Assembly (NCBI RefSeq): GCF_040195635.1 | Contig: NZ_JBEFTX010000011.1 | Coordinates: 124,001-188,000 of the forward strand | Length of the DNA: 64,000 nucleotides | Reading direction: 5' to 3' | DNA from: Thermasporomyces sp040195635 | Lineage (GTDB): Bacteria > Actinomycetota > Actinomycetes > Propionibacteriales > Actinopolymorphaceae | Shown: positions 55,065 through 63,067 of the stretch, piece after piece | Position numbering within the stretch: position 1 is the first letter of the stretch | Layout of the letters: every line of letters begins with the position of its first letter | The notes under the pieces: generated by a model | The model's input: the letters and a program-made list of their open reading frames with translations, nothing else | Database searches by the model: none | What the model was told of the DNA's origin: nothing | Translations under genes and position numbers: made by a program

Positions 55065-56174
55065 TCACGTCGCCTCAGTGGAGCGGGTGGGCGACTTCGC
55101 GGACTTCGCCGAAGGAAGGTCCAGGCCCCACCACTGGCCGACGAGATCCTTGCCGAAACTGTGGTGGGCCTCAGCCTTCTCCAGCCGGAACCCGACCCGC
55201 TCATAGATCCGCCGCGCCTGGGTGAGCACGTCGTTGGTCCACAACACCAACCGTCGATAGCCGACCCGCTCCGCGAACCCCACGCACTCCTCGACCAGTC
55301 GTCCGCCGACTCCGAGTCCCCTGGCCGCCGGCTCGACCAGCAGCAGCCGGAGCTGTGCGGTCTCGTCGTCCTTGCGTACGCAGAAGACCGCGCCGACCGG
55401 GTTGCCGTCCATCTCCGCAATCCATCCGGTCTCACGGGCCGGATCGTGATGGTCGATGTAGTCCGCGACGATGCGGGCGACCAGGGCCTCGTAGGTGGCG
55501 TCCCATCCGTACTCCTCGGCGTAGAGCACCGCGTTGCGATGCACGACCCATCCGAGGTCACCGGGACGTAGCGAACGGAGGACGTACGCCGGCGGACGTG
55601 GCGCATGACCGAGCAACTCCCGGATGACGCCCATGGCCGTGGCCAGGCGGGCCTGGTCACCTTCGGCGAGGCCGGACAGCAGGCGTCGTACGTCGTCTGC
55701 GGCGCGGGCGTCGAGTGACGCGAACTCGGCCCGTCCCTTGGCTGTGAGTGCGACGACCTGGCGTCTGGCGTCGGCTTCGGAGCGGTCGCGGCGTACGAGG
55801 CCGTCGGCTTCGAACCGCGTCAGGATCCGGCTGAGGTAGCTCGCGTCCAGGTCGAGGTCGCGCCGAAGGGTGAGCACGTCAGTGGTGCCGGCGGCGTCAG
55901 TGGTGCCGGCGGCGTCAGTGGTGCCAGCTGCGTCAGGGGTGCCAGCTGCGTCAGGGGTGGTGCCGGCAGTCGTGGTGAGACCGCCACGGGCAAGTTCGTA
56001 GAGGATCCGGGCCTCGGTCAGCGAGTACGGCGAATGAAGGTGGCGTCCCCCGAGCGCACCGATCAGACCTGTGTAGAAGCGGTTGAACGCCCGGACAGCA
56101 CTGGTCCGTTCGGCGAGGACTGCCTCCGCCTGGGTCGTTGACTGCGGTTCCGTGGACGTGGAGGAAGCGGACAT
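55065..56174 (-). CDS. MarR-GNAT fusion regulator/acetyltransferase
   Basis: 369 residues: a MarR winged helix at about 15-185 (FNRFYTGLIGALGGRHLHSPYSLTEARILYELARG, DASYLSRILTRFEADGLVRRD) and a GNAT domain at about 210-360 (LRLLLVEPAARGLGVGGRLVEECVGFAERVGYRRLVLWTNDVLTQARRIYERVGF). The fusion is a known architecture. Inside the MarR part, between the Leu-rich helix and the recognition helix, lies an in-frame DAAGTT repeat stretch of about 25 residues. ATG 56174 was chosen because GGAGG is six bases upstream. It faces its own palindromic operator. Confidence 0.88.
   Translation of the reverse strand: MSASSTSTEPQSTTQAEAVLAERTSAVRAFNRFYTGLIGALGGRHLHSPYSLTEARILYELARGGLTTTAGTTPDAAGTPDAAGTTDAAGTTDAAGTTDVLTLRRDLDLDASYLSRILTRFEADGLVRRDRSEADARRQVVALTAKGRAEFASLDARAADDVRRLLSGLAEGDQARLATAMGVIRELLGHAPRPPAYVLRSLRPGDLGWVVHRNAVLYAEEYGWDATYEALVARIVADYIDHHDPARETGWIAEMDGNPVGAVFCVRKDDETAQLRLLLVEPAARGLGVGGRLVEECVGFAERVGYRRLVLWTNDVLTQARRIYERVGFRLEKAEAHHSFGKDLVGQWWGLDLPSAKSAKSPTRSTEAT
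55878..55967 (-). repeat. 18-bp repeats inside the MarR-GNAT gene
   Basis: GTCAGTGGTGCCGGCGGC (plus-strand reading) occurs four times in tandem at 55878, 55896, 55914 and 55932 with mild divergence, then partly again. It encodes TTDAAG/TPDAAG hexapeptides inserted in the winged helix. Confidence 0.9.
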
Positions 56175-56197
56175 CTGAGGCCTCCGTAGCCCGAGTT

Positions 56198-56214
56198 GTT
56201 GGACTGAGTCCAAC
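56198..56214 (-). promoter_or_regulatory. Candidate MarR operator
   Basis: GTTGGACTGAGTCCAAC is a perfect 17-bp palindrome 24 bases before the MarR-GNAT start, with GAATAT next to it as a possible -10. Position and symmetry suggest autoregulation. Confidence 0.7.
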
Positions 56215-56245
56215 ATATTCGCACGCGAGATCTCGCCACGCCAGC

Positions 56246-56380
56246 ACGCATGGGATGGAGCCCCTCACGCCTGCACCCATGGGATGGGGCCCCTCACGCC
56301 AGCCACCCATGGGATGGGGCACCTCACGCCAGCCACCCATGGGATGGGGCACCTCACGCCAGCCACCCATGGGAATGGGG
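56246..56380. repeat. Four and a half copies of a 30-bp repeat
   Basis: A 30-bp unit built on CCCATGGGATGGGGCACCTC recurs with period 30 from about 56246 to 56380; copies 3 and 4 are identical and the rest have one to three changes. It fills most of the gap between the MarR-GNAT operator and the zinc-ribbon gene. Each copy contains CCATGG. The open frames through it are by-products of the period being a multiple of three. Confidence 0.88.
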
Positions 56381-56456
56381 AAACCGCTCATCCAACAAAA
56401 GCTGTGTGGGTGTGGCGGCAAGAAGCGAAGGGGGTCAGCCCCTGGCGAGACGCGCC

Positions 56457-57437
56457 CTAGGAAGGCGAGGGAGAGGACGTCGCCGAGGACGCGGCGGCAT
56501 CGGCCGCCGCCTGTGCGGCCTGCCGCCCTGCCTTGCGTACGACCGGCATGGCCCAGGCGGAGGCGCCCGCGATCAGCAGCGCACCGATGCCCATGAACAC
56601 GTACCCGACCGCGATCGGGCCGGGGTCGGAGTTCGCATGGAGCGCGAGCGCGACCACGACCGCCGCGAAGCCGAGGGCGGTGACCACCCACCACGCCGGG
56701 CTGAACGACGCCGACGGCGCTTCGGTCGTACGCCGTGACCGGAGCAGCCACGCCACCATCAGCCCGATCACGACGAGGGCACCGATGCCGGCGAGCAGGA
56801 ACAGGACGAGGTTGATGCTGTCGCTCTGTGTGGCCGCATCCCGTGTCACCTCAGCTGGATCGTCCGCCAGCTGGGCAAAGACTCCCCGCCTCGGCGCGAG
56901 CGCGAAGATGCCGTAGACCGCCGCGAGCACCGCCTCGACGGGAAGCGCCACGATGAGGATGCGCCACAGCGCCCAGGGATAGCGCGACGCGGGTCGGGGC
57001 GGTTCGGCCGGCGCCGCCGATGGCTGCTGATCCGGGCCAGGCCGCGGCGTCGTCCATCGCTGTGAGGCGGCGTGCTGGGGTGGCGTCTGCCAGGGGGCGG
57101 CGTCGTCTGATTCCGACCAGGGCGGTGACTCGTTCGGTTGGGCGGGAGGCCGGGTCCAGGACGGTCCGACAGAACGGGGCTGCTCCCGGGGCTGCGGTTC
57201 GTTCGGCTGGCCACCACCGCTCTGGGGATGGCCGCGCGATTCGCCACCGGCTTGCGCCGACGCGGGCGGCACCCACGCACCCTGCCCGCCCTGCGCCGCG
57301 CCCGCTTGCCCTGGCATCCCTGCCTGCCCCCAGTTTCCGGGCTGCCCACCGGTCTGCTGGTGAGGCGTCAACGTCATGCCGCAGCGAGAACAGGTGCGGG
57401 GGCCGTCCGAGTTGTCAGAGCCACAACGTGGACAGCG
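56457..57437 (-). CDS. Zinc-ribbon membrane protein with Gln/Pro-rich linker
   Basis: 326 residues. MRCPRCGSDNSDGPRTCSRCGM is a zinc ribbon with two C-x-x-C pairs; a disordered Gln/Gly/Pro-rich linker of about 115 residues follows. Four membrane helices then come, including LWRILIVALPVEAVLAAVYGIFAL and VLFLLAGIGALVVIGLMVAWLL. The tail is Ala/Ser-rich. The family is unknown; the layout resembles the 6.6-8.2 kb protein. The start at 57437 fits the conserved first residues. ATG 57458 would add seven. It stands between the MarR-GNAT and AAA ATPase genes. Confidence 0.65.
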   Translation of the reverse strand, partial: RCPRCGSDNSDGPRTCSRCGMTLTPHQQTGGQPGNWGQAGMPGQAGAAQGGQGAWVPPASAQAGGESRGHPQSGGGQPNEPQPREQPRSVGPSWTRPPAQPNESPPWSESDDAAPWQTPPQHAASQRWTTPRPGPDQQPSAAPAEPPRPASRYPWALWRILIVALPVEAVLAAVYGIFALAPRRGVFAQLADDPAEVTRDAATQSDSINLVLFLLAGIGALVVIGLMVAWLLRSRRTTEAPSASFSPAWWVVTALGFAAVVVALALHANSDPGPIAVGYVFMGIGALLIAGASAWAMPVVRKAGRQAAQAAADAAASSATSSPSPS

Positions 57438-57559
57438 CATGTACCTGGGCCTCGCCATCGGTGCGAATGATCGGGGACGTGCGCGAGCCTACCTGGCGTC
57501 CGCAGGCACCCATGGCGGGATCGCCGAACGACGGACAGTCGAGGCGTACGACAAAAGGG

Positions 57560-58774
57560 CTACGCGTGTTGCGAACGCAGGAAGGCGCCGAAGTGAGGGA
57601 CGGTGAAGGCGACCGTTCCGCGTTCGGCGGCGTAGACGAGGCCCTTCTTGATCAGGGAGTCCCGCGCGGGCGACAGGCTCTGCGGCTTGCGGCCGAGCAT
57701 GCTGGCGACGTCGCCGGTCGGCACCGGATGGTCCGCGACCTCGGCGCCCAGCTCGGCCATCGCCCGCATGTACTCCCGCTCGGCGGGTGTCGCACGTTCG
57801 TACCGGGATCCGAAGAACCCGACCGCCAGCTCCGCCTCCGCCTCCGGTGCGGCGACCTTCACGTCGTCGATGCTGATCGGGCTTCTCGGCGCGACATCCC
57901 AGGTGGCCTTGCCGAACGCCTGGACGAAGTACGGATAGCCGTCGGTGACGTCGTGTAGGGCGTTGAGCGCCTCCGGTTCGTACTCCACGTCCTCCGTCGC
58001 CGCCGGAACGGTCAACGCGCGGTCAGCCGCGGTCCGCTCGAGCCGGTCGACCGAGACGTAGCGGAAGAGGCGTTCGGCGTAGGACTTACTCGCCGACAGC
58101 GCTGCCGGGAGGTGCGGCAGGCCGGCACCCACGACGATGAACGACGCCGCGCGTTGACTGATCTCGTGGCAGGCACCACACAAGGCCGCCAGTTCGTCCG
58201 GCGCGATGTCCTGCATCTCGTCGATGAAGACGGCGGCACCCACGCCGAGGTCACGGGCGAGTTCGCCGGCAGCGGTGAAGAGTTCGGTCAGGTCGAGTTC
58301 GAGATCGCCGGAGTCGGCGCGGCCACGGAGGGCTGGCACCTCATAGGGCGGTCGCCACCGCACCCCCTTGCGGTCCTTCGCCGTCGTCTCGAGCGCGAAC
58401 GCCTTGAGGACGCCGAGGAACTCGTCGACGCGTTCGGGGTCGCGGTGCCGGGGCGCGAGCTCGCGGCTGGCGGCGTGGAGTGCCTGCGCGATCGGCAACC
58501 GGATGGACCGGTCGGGGCGGGCCTCGACCTTGCCGGTGCCCCAGGCGCGGGACAGCGCGAGGGAACGCAGTGCGTTGAGGAGCACCGTCTTGCCGACGCC
58601 GCGCAGGCCCGAGAGCACCATGCTGCGTTCGGGACGGCCGGCGGCGACGCGTTCGAGGACGACCTCGAACTGGCGTACCTCCCGGTCGCGGCCGGCAAGC
58701 TCCGGCGGGCGCTGGCCCGCACCCGGCGCATAGGGGTTTCGTACGGGATCCACGATCGGACTGTATGTCCACAT
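57560..58774 (-). CDS. AAA ATPase with C-terminal winged helix
   Basis: 404 residues resembling Orc/Cdc6-like or archaeal-type AAA_16 ATPases: LAGRDREVRQFEVVLERVAAGRPERSMVLSGLRGVGKTVLLNAL (Walker A GLRGVGKT), VGAAVFIDEMQDIAPDELAALC (Walker B with DE), a later Arg-rich helix, and a C-terminal region (TGDVASMLGRKPQSLSPARDSLIKKGLV) reading as a winged helix. Members are often found beside toxin-like or phage-defence genes, and their role is unknown. The ATG at 58774 lies at the edge of the repeated TAGAT motif. It is divergent from the YbaB-like gene. Confidence 0.75.
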   Translation of the reverse strand: MWTYSPIVDPVRNPYAPGAGQRPPELAGRDREVRQFEVVLERVAAGRPERSMVLSGLRGVGKTVLLNALRSLALSRAWGTGKVEARPDRSIRLPIAQALHAASRELAPRHRDPERVDEFLGVLKAFALETTAKDRKGVRWRPPYEVPALRGRADSGDLELDLTELFTAAGELARDLGVGAAVFIDEMQDIAPDELAALCGACHEISQRAASFIVVGAGLPHLPAALSASKSYAERLFRYVSVDRLERTAADRALTVPAATEDVEYEPEALNALHDVTDGYPYFVQAFGKATWDVAPRSPISIDDVKVAAPEAEAELAVGFFGSRYERATPAEREYMRAMAELGAEVADHPVPTGDVASMLGRKPQSLSPARDSLIKKGLVYAAERGTVAFTVPHFGAFLRSQHA

Positions 58775-58812
58775 CTAGCAAAACCCGTAGATTTCCTTAG
58801 ATGCGGCTAGCG
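58775..58812. promoter_or_regulatory. TAGAT-rich motif, copy A, at the AAA ATPase start
   Basis: CTAGCAAAACCCGTAGATTT, then CCTTAGATGCGGCTAGC, directly abuts the AAA ATPase start. It shares TCTAGC, GTAGATTT, TTAGAT and CTAG in the same order and spacing with the segment at 61557-61594. On the minus strand it reads as two ATCTA half-sites 11 bases apart. Confidence 0.5.
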
Positions 58813-58929
58813 CGTGTCGCGGTCGCGTTTCCCGGATGGGACGGGCTGCCCGGCGTGCTCGCCGGTCACCGAACGGGGCCGCGCGCCACCGGACGAGAAT
58901 GTCAAAGACGTATCGGTGGACGGACGATC

Positions 58930-58960
58930 TTGACACCGGACCCGCCTGGCCAGGTATTTT
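58930..58960 (+). promoter_or_regulatory. Promoter of the duplicated-YbaB gene
   Basis: TTGACA at 58930-58935 with GGTATT/TATTTT at 58953-58960, spacer 17-19 bases. It lies about 45 bases before the start chosen at 59004. Confidence 0.5.
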
Positions 58961-59003
58961 GCTCGCCGTTGCCACGGGCAGGGCCGTGATCGGGGGACAC
59001 GTC

Positions 59004-60092
59004 ATGGGTGCGGACCGGAGCGACCGTGGCGCTGCCGGGTCGCAGCCGTCGGCTCCGGCCGTCACGGCGTTCGGTGAGCAGCTCCGTGCCCTCGAAACCC
59101 ACCTTGCCGCGCGGGTGTTCGCCGCGGAGGGTGGCCGGGGCGCCGTCCGCGTCGCAGTCGACGGCCACGCCCGGATCCACGCCATCACGCTCGACCCGGA
59201 CTGGACCCGGGCGATCCAGGCGCGGGCACTCGACACCGAGGTCGCGCGGCTCTACCGGAGCGCGAGCCGGGACGCCGTCGCCGCTGCCGAGTCCCTGTAC
59301 ACCCCTCGAGCGGGTTCACTAAACCCACCTGCGCAGTCGACTGCCGCCGGGGCCGAGGTGGCGGTCGCTCCTGGCGCACCCGATGCAGGTCCGAGCGATG
59401 CGGCCACGAGGGATGCGAGGGATGCGAGTGCGAGGGATGCGAGTGCGGCGGCCGATGCCGGCCTCATCGATCTCGGCGAGGATCCTTACGGCGAAGAGCC
59501 AGATCTGCCCGACCTCGGCATGGACCTCACCGACCAGGACTTCCTCGACCTGGCGACCGCTGGCCTGGGGTACGCCGACCGGTACCTCGTTGACCCGACC
59601 GACGAGGCCCCGTACGACACCGGATCGCACGGCGCCGGATCGCACGACGCCAACCCGGGAGACGCCGACCTGCACGACGCCGGCATGCACGCCGCCGCCA
59701 TGGGTGGACTACCCGCTGCTTCCGAGATCGGCAGGCTCGTCGACTTTCCGTGGGTCGCCGAGGCGGTGCCCGCGTTGCGGCACGTAATGGCGAAGCTCGC
59801 GGCCGAGACCGTCCGCACCGGTGACGTCCGTACCGGCGTCGCCGTCGAGTTCACCTGCGAGGGGGAGCTGATCGACATCGAGGTGCGCTCACGCCATGCC
59901 ACTGAGACCGCCGAAGGGCAGCTCGCCCAGGAGCTCGTCGCGGCGCTCCGTGAGGGCGAGGAGGCCGCGGCCCGGCGGCGCGGCGAACTCGCCGCGGAAA
60001 TCACCGGGGACCGGCCGATCGAGGAGGTGGCGCAGGAACAGCTCGCGCAGTTGCGGCACCGCATGGACGAACTCCGCAAGCGGCTGCCCTAG
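59004..60092 (+). CDS. Protein with two YbaB/EbfC-like domains
   Basis: 362 residues. Two segments each look like a YbaB/EbfC domain: FGEQLRALETHLAARVF plus VRVAVDGHARIHAITLDPDW (about 20-100), and HVMAKLAAETVRTGDVRTGVAVEFTCEGELIDIEVRSRHATE (about 255-340). Between them is an acidic region with repeated RDARDASARDAS and HDAxxHDA elements. YbaB-family proteins near ESX loci are known as small DNA- or protein-binding dimers; a tandem form with a long linker is unusual. GGGGGA lies seven bases before ATG 59004. It begins a three-gene run with two ESX-type small proteins. Confidence 0.65.
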   Translation: MGADRSDRGAAGSQPSAPAVTAFGEQLRALETHLAARVFAAEGGRGAVRVAVDGHARIHAITLDPDWTRAIQARALDTEVARLYRSASRDAVAAAESLYTPRAGSLNPPAQSTAAGAEVAVAPGAPDAGPSDAATRDARDASARDASAAADAGLIDLGEDPYGEEPDLPDLGMDLTDQDFLDLATAGLGYADRYLVDPTDEAPYDTGSHGAGSHDANPGDADLHDAGMHAAAMGGLPAASEIGRLVDFPWVAEAVPALRHVMAKLAAETVRTGDVRTGVAVEFTCEGELIDIEVRSRHATETAEGQLAQELVAALREGEEAAARRRGELAAEITGDRPIEEVAQEQLAQLRHRMDELRKRLP

Positions 60093-60214
60093 GTGGCCAA
60101 TTCCAAGGGGCGCCGTGAAGCGAGCGGCTTGTCCGCGCCCGGCTCCTGTGGATGACTCGCCCGCGGCAATCGTCGAATCGCCTAACCTACGTCGGAAAGC
60201 TCGGAGGTGAACCG

Positions 60215-60547
60215 GTGGCCAAGACCTCGGTCGACCTGGCCGCGTTCAAGCGTGCCGCGTCGACGTTTGCCGACGTTGGCGGCACGGTGGGACGCTTCGC
60301 CGTGTCCCTGGACGAGGCACCGCTGCACCTTCCCGTCGAGGCGTGGGGACACCCCGAGAATGGCGAGGACGACCTCGCCCACGCCTATGACGCGCTTCGG
60401 CGTTCGGCGTCGGACCTGCTGCGCGACGGTGGCGTCGTACTCGATGACATCGGGGCGACGATTCATGTCGCGGCCCGGCGCTGGCAGGACCAGGAAGACC
60501 AGGCAAGCGAGGAACTGCACACCATCGGCCGCCAGCTCGACGATTAG
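60215..60547 (+). CDS. EspC-like small ESX-associated protein
   Basis: 110 residues, predicted helical: AKTSVDLAAFKRAASTFADVGGTVGRFAVSLDEA, then DLAHAYDALRRSASDLLRDGGVVLDDIGATIHVAARRWQDQEDQ. This shape resembles EspC/DUF2580-type ESX targets, helical hairpins secreted or chaperoned by T7SS; no W-x-G turn is present. GTG 60215 has GGAGG upstream. Ten bases separate it from the next gene. Confidence 0.65.
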   Translation: MAKTSVDLAAFKRAASTFADVGGTVGRFAVSLDEAPLHLPVEAWGHPENGEDDLAHAYDALRRSASDLLRDGGVVLDDIGATIHVAARRWQDQEDQASEELHTIGRQLDD

Positions 60548-60557
60548 GGGAGGGGCG

Positions 60558-61334
60558 TTGAGCGAGCAAGGCGCGATGCCGGCAGCCGGCCGCGGGCGTG
60601 GCGAGGCGATCGACCCGCACGGCGACCCCGTGCGATTCATGGCGTGGATGGTCGACCGGCACCTCGAGCTGCTGCCACATCCCGTCCAGGCCGCGTGGCC
60701 GAAGACCCGGGACATGGTGGTAACGCCTGGGGACGCTCGGCTCCTGCGCGCGGCGGCACAGGACTGGGACGGTGGTTCCGGAACCTCCGATGCCCCTTCG
60801 TACGAAGGAGCCGCGAGCGCATCGCTCGGCGCCCGGGTGACGACAGGCCGGACGGAGATCGCGGGAGCGGTGACGAGGCTTCTCGACTCCTGGGAGGGTC
60901 CAGCCGCCGACGCGCTGCAGACCTATCACCAGGACGTGTTGGGCACCTGTTTCGAGTCCCTACGGGAGACCTGCCACCAGATCGCCGGCCACCTGCGTAC
61001 GTCGGCGGACGCCATCGAGTCGTTCAGGACCGGCCTCCGGCAGGCGGCTGTCTCGGCGGTGGCCGCGATCCTCGCGGCGACGGTGTCCGCTGGCCCGGGT
61101 CAGGTCTCCCGTGCTGCCTTGCTGGGAACGGCGCCGACGCGGTCCGTTCTCACCGCGGTACGGACGTTCGCCGAGTTCGCGATGGAGGCGGCTGGGGCGT
61201 ACATCGAGTTCCGGCGGGACTCCCGGGCCAGCTTGCGACGCCTGCACACGCGCCTGCTGACCTTCGATGGTGCGGCAGGTGTGGTCGACGGCACCTGGCC
61301 ACGCCCCGGTGGCCGACTGGCCGCACCACGCTGA
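60558..61334 (+). CDS. WXG-motif protein, possible ESX substrate
   Basis: 258 residues. A helical N-terminal half contains the W-x-G turn (VTRLLDSWEGPAADALQTYHQDVL), with flanking helices as in a WXG100-like domain. It then has a hydrophobic stretch (AAVSAVAAILAATVSAGPGQVSRAALLG) and a helical C-terminus (TFAEFAMEAAGAYIEF). This extended WXG architecture fits ESX effectors or their chaperone fusions. The start is probably TTG 60558 behind AGGGGA; ATG 60576 is the alternative. No toxin domain is recognised. Confidence 0.65.
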   Translation: MSEQGAMPAAGRGRGEAIDPHGDPVRFMAWMVDRHLELLPHPVQAAWPKTRDMVVTPGDARLLRAAAQDWDGGSGTSDAPSYEGAASASLGARVTTGRTEIAGAVTRLLDSWEGPAADALQTYHQDVLGTCFESLRETCHQIAGHLRTSADAIESFRTGLRQAAVSAVAAILAATVSAGPGQVSRAALLGTAPTRSVLTAVRTFAEFAMEAAGAYIEFRRDSRASLRRLHTRLLTFDGAAGVVDGTWPRPGGRLAAPR

Positions 61335-61556
61335 GCATGCCCGCGGCGGTTGAATGACCACGCTGAGCATGACGGGGTACTCCTGGTCGCCAGGACTGAA
61401 GTAGAACACTCGCCCGTGTCCCCGGCGATAGGCACAGCCGCTACGGAAGACCTCCCGGGGGCGAGCTTCGGTGGGTTCGGCGAGCTGCGGGGATGAGTCG
61501 TATCCGGCCCTCGTCCCGCGGGTAGCACCTGCAGGCTCTCGCGCGATCTACGTTTG

Positions 61557-61594
61557 TCTAGCGTAGACAGTAGATTTGTTTAGATCCGCCTAGG
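61557..61594. promoter_or_regulatory. TAGAT-rich motif, copy B
   Basis: TCTAGCGTAGACAGTAGATT, then TGTTTAGATCCGCCTAGG, matches copy A at 58775-58812 in order and spacing of TCTAGC, GTAGATTT, TTAGAT and CTAG. It overlaps the 3' end of the O-antigen-ligase-type gene in the convergent gap. A further GTCTAGCGTAGAC palindrome is inside it. Function is unknown. Confidence 0.5.
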
Positions 61595-63067
61595 TTCAAG
61601 GTTTCCCGCCGTCTTGGCGAGGTCACGCGAAGCGAGCGAACCAGCACCCGCCACGTCCTCGTCTGCCGTCCGGTCGAGCCAGGGCAGAGCGCAACCGCCG
61701 AGCAGCATCACCAGCGCGCTCGCCGTCAGCGTCACCGTGAACAGGTTGTTCGCCATCCCCTGCAACAGGAAGGCCAGCATCGCCACGCCGATGGCCAACG
61801 GTTCGGTGCGGAGGGAGTTGGCCGACCGGCTCATCGCCCGCGCCCGCCGGATGACCGCAACCGCGACCGCGACGAGGGCGAGGTTGAGCACCAGCGCCCC
61901 GAGGAGTCCGAGGACTCCGTTCTCGGCGGCGGCGAGCAGCACCGTGTTGTGGGCGTTGTTGCCTGCCACGCCGTACGGTGTCGCACGGTAGAGCTCTGGT
62001 GCCGCCGCCGTGAACCGAGCCTGCTCGCCTGGGCCGACACCGGCGATCGGATAGTCCAGGAACACCCGGACGGCCGAGGTGTACAACGCCAGCCGATCCG
62101 TTCGGTCGTGGATGATCCGGTCGAACGCCGGTGTCAGGAAGAGCAGTGCGACGAGGACCACCGTACCGACCGCCAGCCACCGTAGCCGCCCACGAAGAGC
62201 GACCAGGACCGCGCAGGCGAGGAGTGTCACCGCGAGCGAGCTGCGGGTGTAGGTGAGCACGAGCGCCCAGGTCTGGACAACGACAGCGAGCGCCCACCCC
62301 AGCTGCCCCCAGCCCCCGGCCCCGGTCTGGACCGTCGTGGCAGTGCGACCAAGCAACCGGCCGAGCAGGGACCGGACGTACGTATGCCACCGCGTCGCGG
62401 CGTCCAGCGCGATCCCGAGCGTGACCGGGATAGAGAGGACCAGCAGGGCGCCGAGGAAGTTCGGGGAGAGGCCGAGGGTGCCGGTGACCCGGCCCGGGAT
62501 CTCCCCGACCAGACTGGTGTTCCCCTGCGCCGCCTGCAGACCGAATCCGCCCGGCAGTCCGATCGCGTACGCCAGCACACTGAACGCCGCCTCGAACGTT
62601 CCAACCGCGGCGAGGCCGCGGGCCACCACGGTCCGGGTCCGCTCCCGCGGCAGCTGCGCCACGATGACCACGACCATCACGACGTACAGCAGCAGTCGGA
62701 TCGGGCCGCGCAGCAGCAACGCGGCCGTGTCAGGGAGCCCGTCCGCATTGACGAACGCGGAGATCGTCGCGCCCGCGACGAGCAGTCCGGCGCCGATGGC
62801 GAGCGGCCAGACGTACGGAAGCCGCCCTGCCGCCGACCCGCCTCCGGCGCGGGAGCGCAGGGCGTACGGCAGCAGCATGCCGAGGCCCAGCACGAACAGG
62901 GCGTCGTCGGCGCCGACTCCGAGAACGATGGTCTGGTGCGGTGGTACGACCGTGAAGGTGGCGATGAGCAGGCCGGGCGCCGGTGGCCAGGAACGCAGCC
63001 AGGGAACCCGCCACCACACGACGAGCGCGACGGCCACCGCGGCGACGCCGAAACCCACCGAGGTCAC
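61580..63067 (-). CDS. O-antigen ligase/polymerase-type membrane protein
   Basis: 495 residues with about 11-12 membrane helices. RVTGTLGLSPNFLGALLVLSIPVTLGIA and the late VRVFLDYPIAGVGPGEQARF with GVAGNNAHNTVLLAAAENGVLGLLGALVLN match the Wzy/WaaL motif (a P-x-x-G-x-G loop and an H-N turn). These enzymes join sugar polymers at the outer face of the membrane. It couples to the beta-helix gene (ATGA), suggesting a cell-surface polysaccharide system whose other genes may lie to the right. Confidence 0.85.
   Translation of the reverse strand: MTSVGFGVAAVAVALVVWWRVPWLRSWPPAPGLLIATFTVVPPHQTIVLGVGADDALFVLGLGMLLPYALRSRAGGGSAAGRLPYVWPLAIGAGLLVAGATISAFVNADGLPDTAALLLRGPIRLLLYVVMVVVIVAQLPRERTRTVVARGLAAVGTFEAAFSVLAYAIGLPGGFGLQAAQGNTSLVGEIPGRVTGTLGLSPNFLGALLVLSIPVTLGIALDAATRWHTYVRSLLGRLLGRTATTVQTGAGGWGQLGWALAVVVQTWALVLTYTRSSLAVTLLACAVLVALRGRLRWLAVGTVVLVALLFLTPAFDRIIHDRTDRLALYTSAVRVFLDYPIAGVGPGEQARFTAAAPELYRATPYGVAGNNAHNTVLLAAAENGVLGLLGALVLNLALVAVAVAVIRRARAMSRSANSLRTEPLAIGVAMLAFLLQGMANNLFTVTLTASALVMLLGGCALPWLDRTADEDVAGAGSLASRDLAKTAGNLEPRRI

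Noticed and set aside
56246..56380. CRISPR-like array of 30-bp units
   Set aside because: The copies are contiguous without spacers and no cas gene is near.
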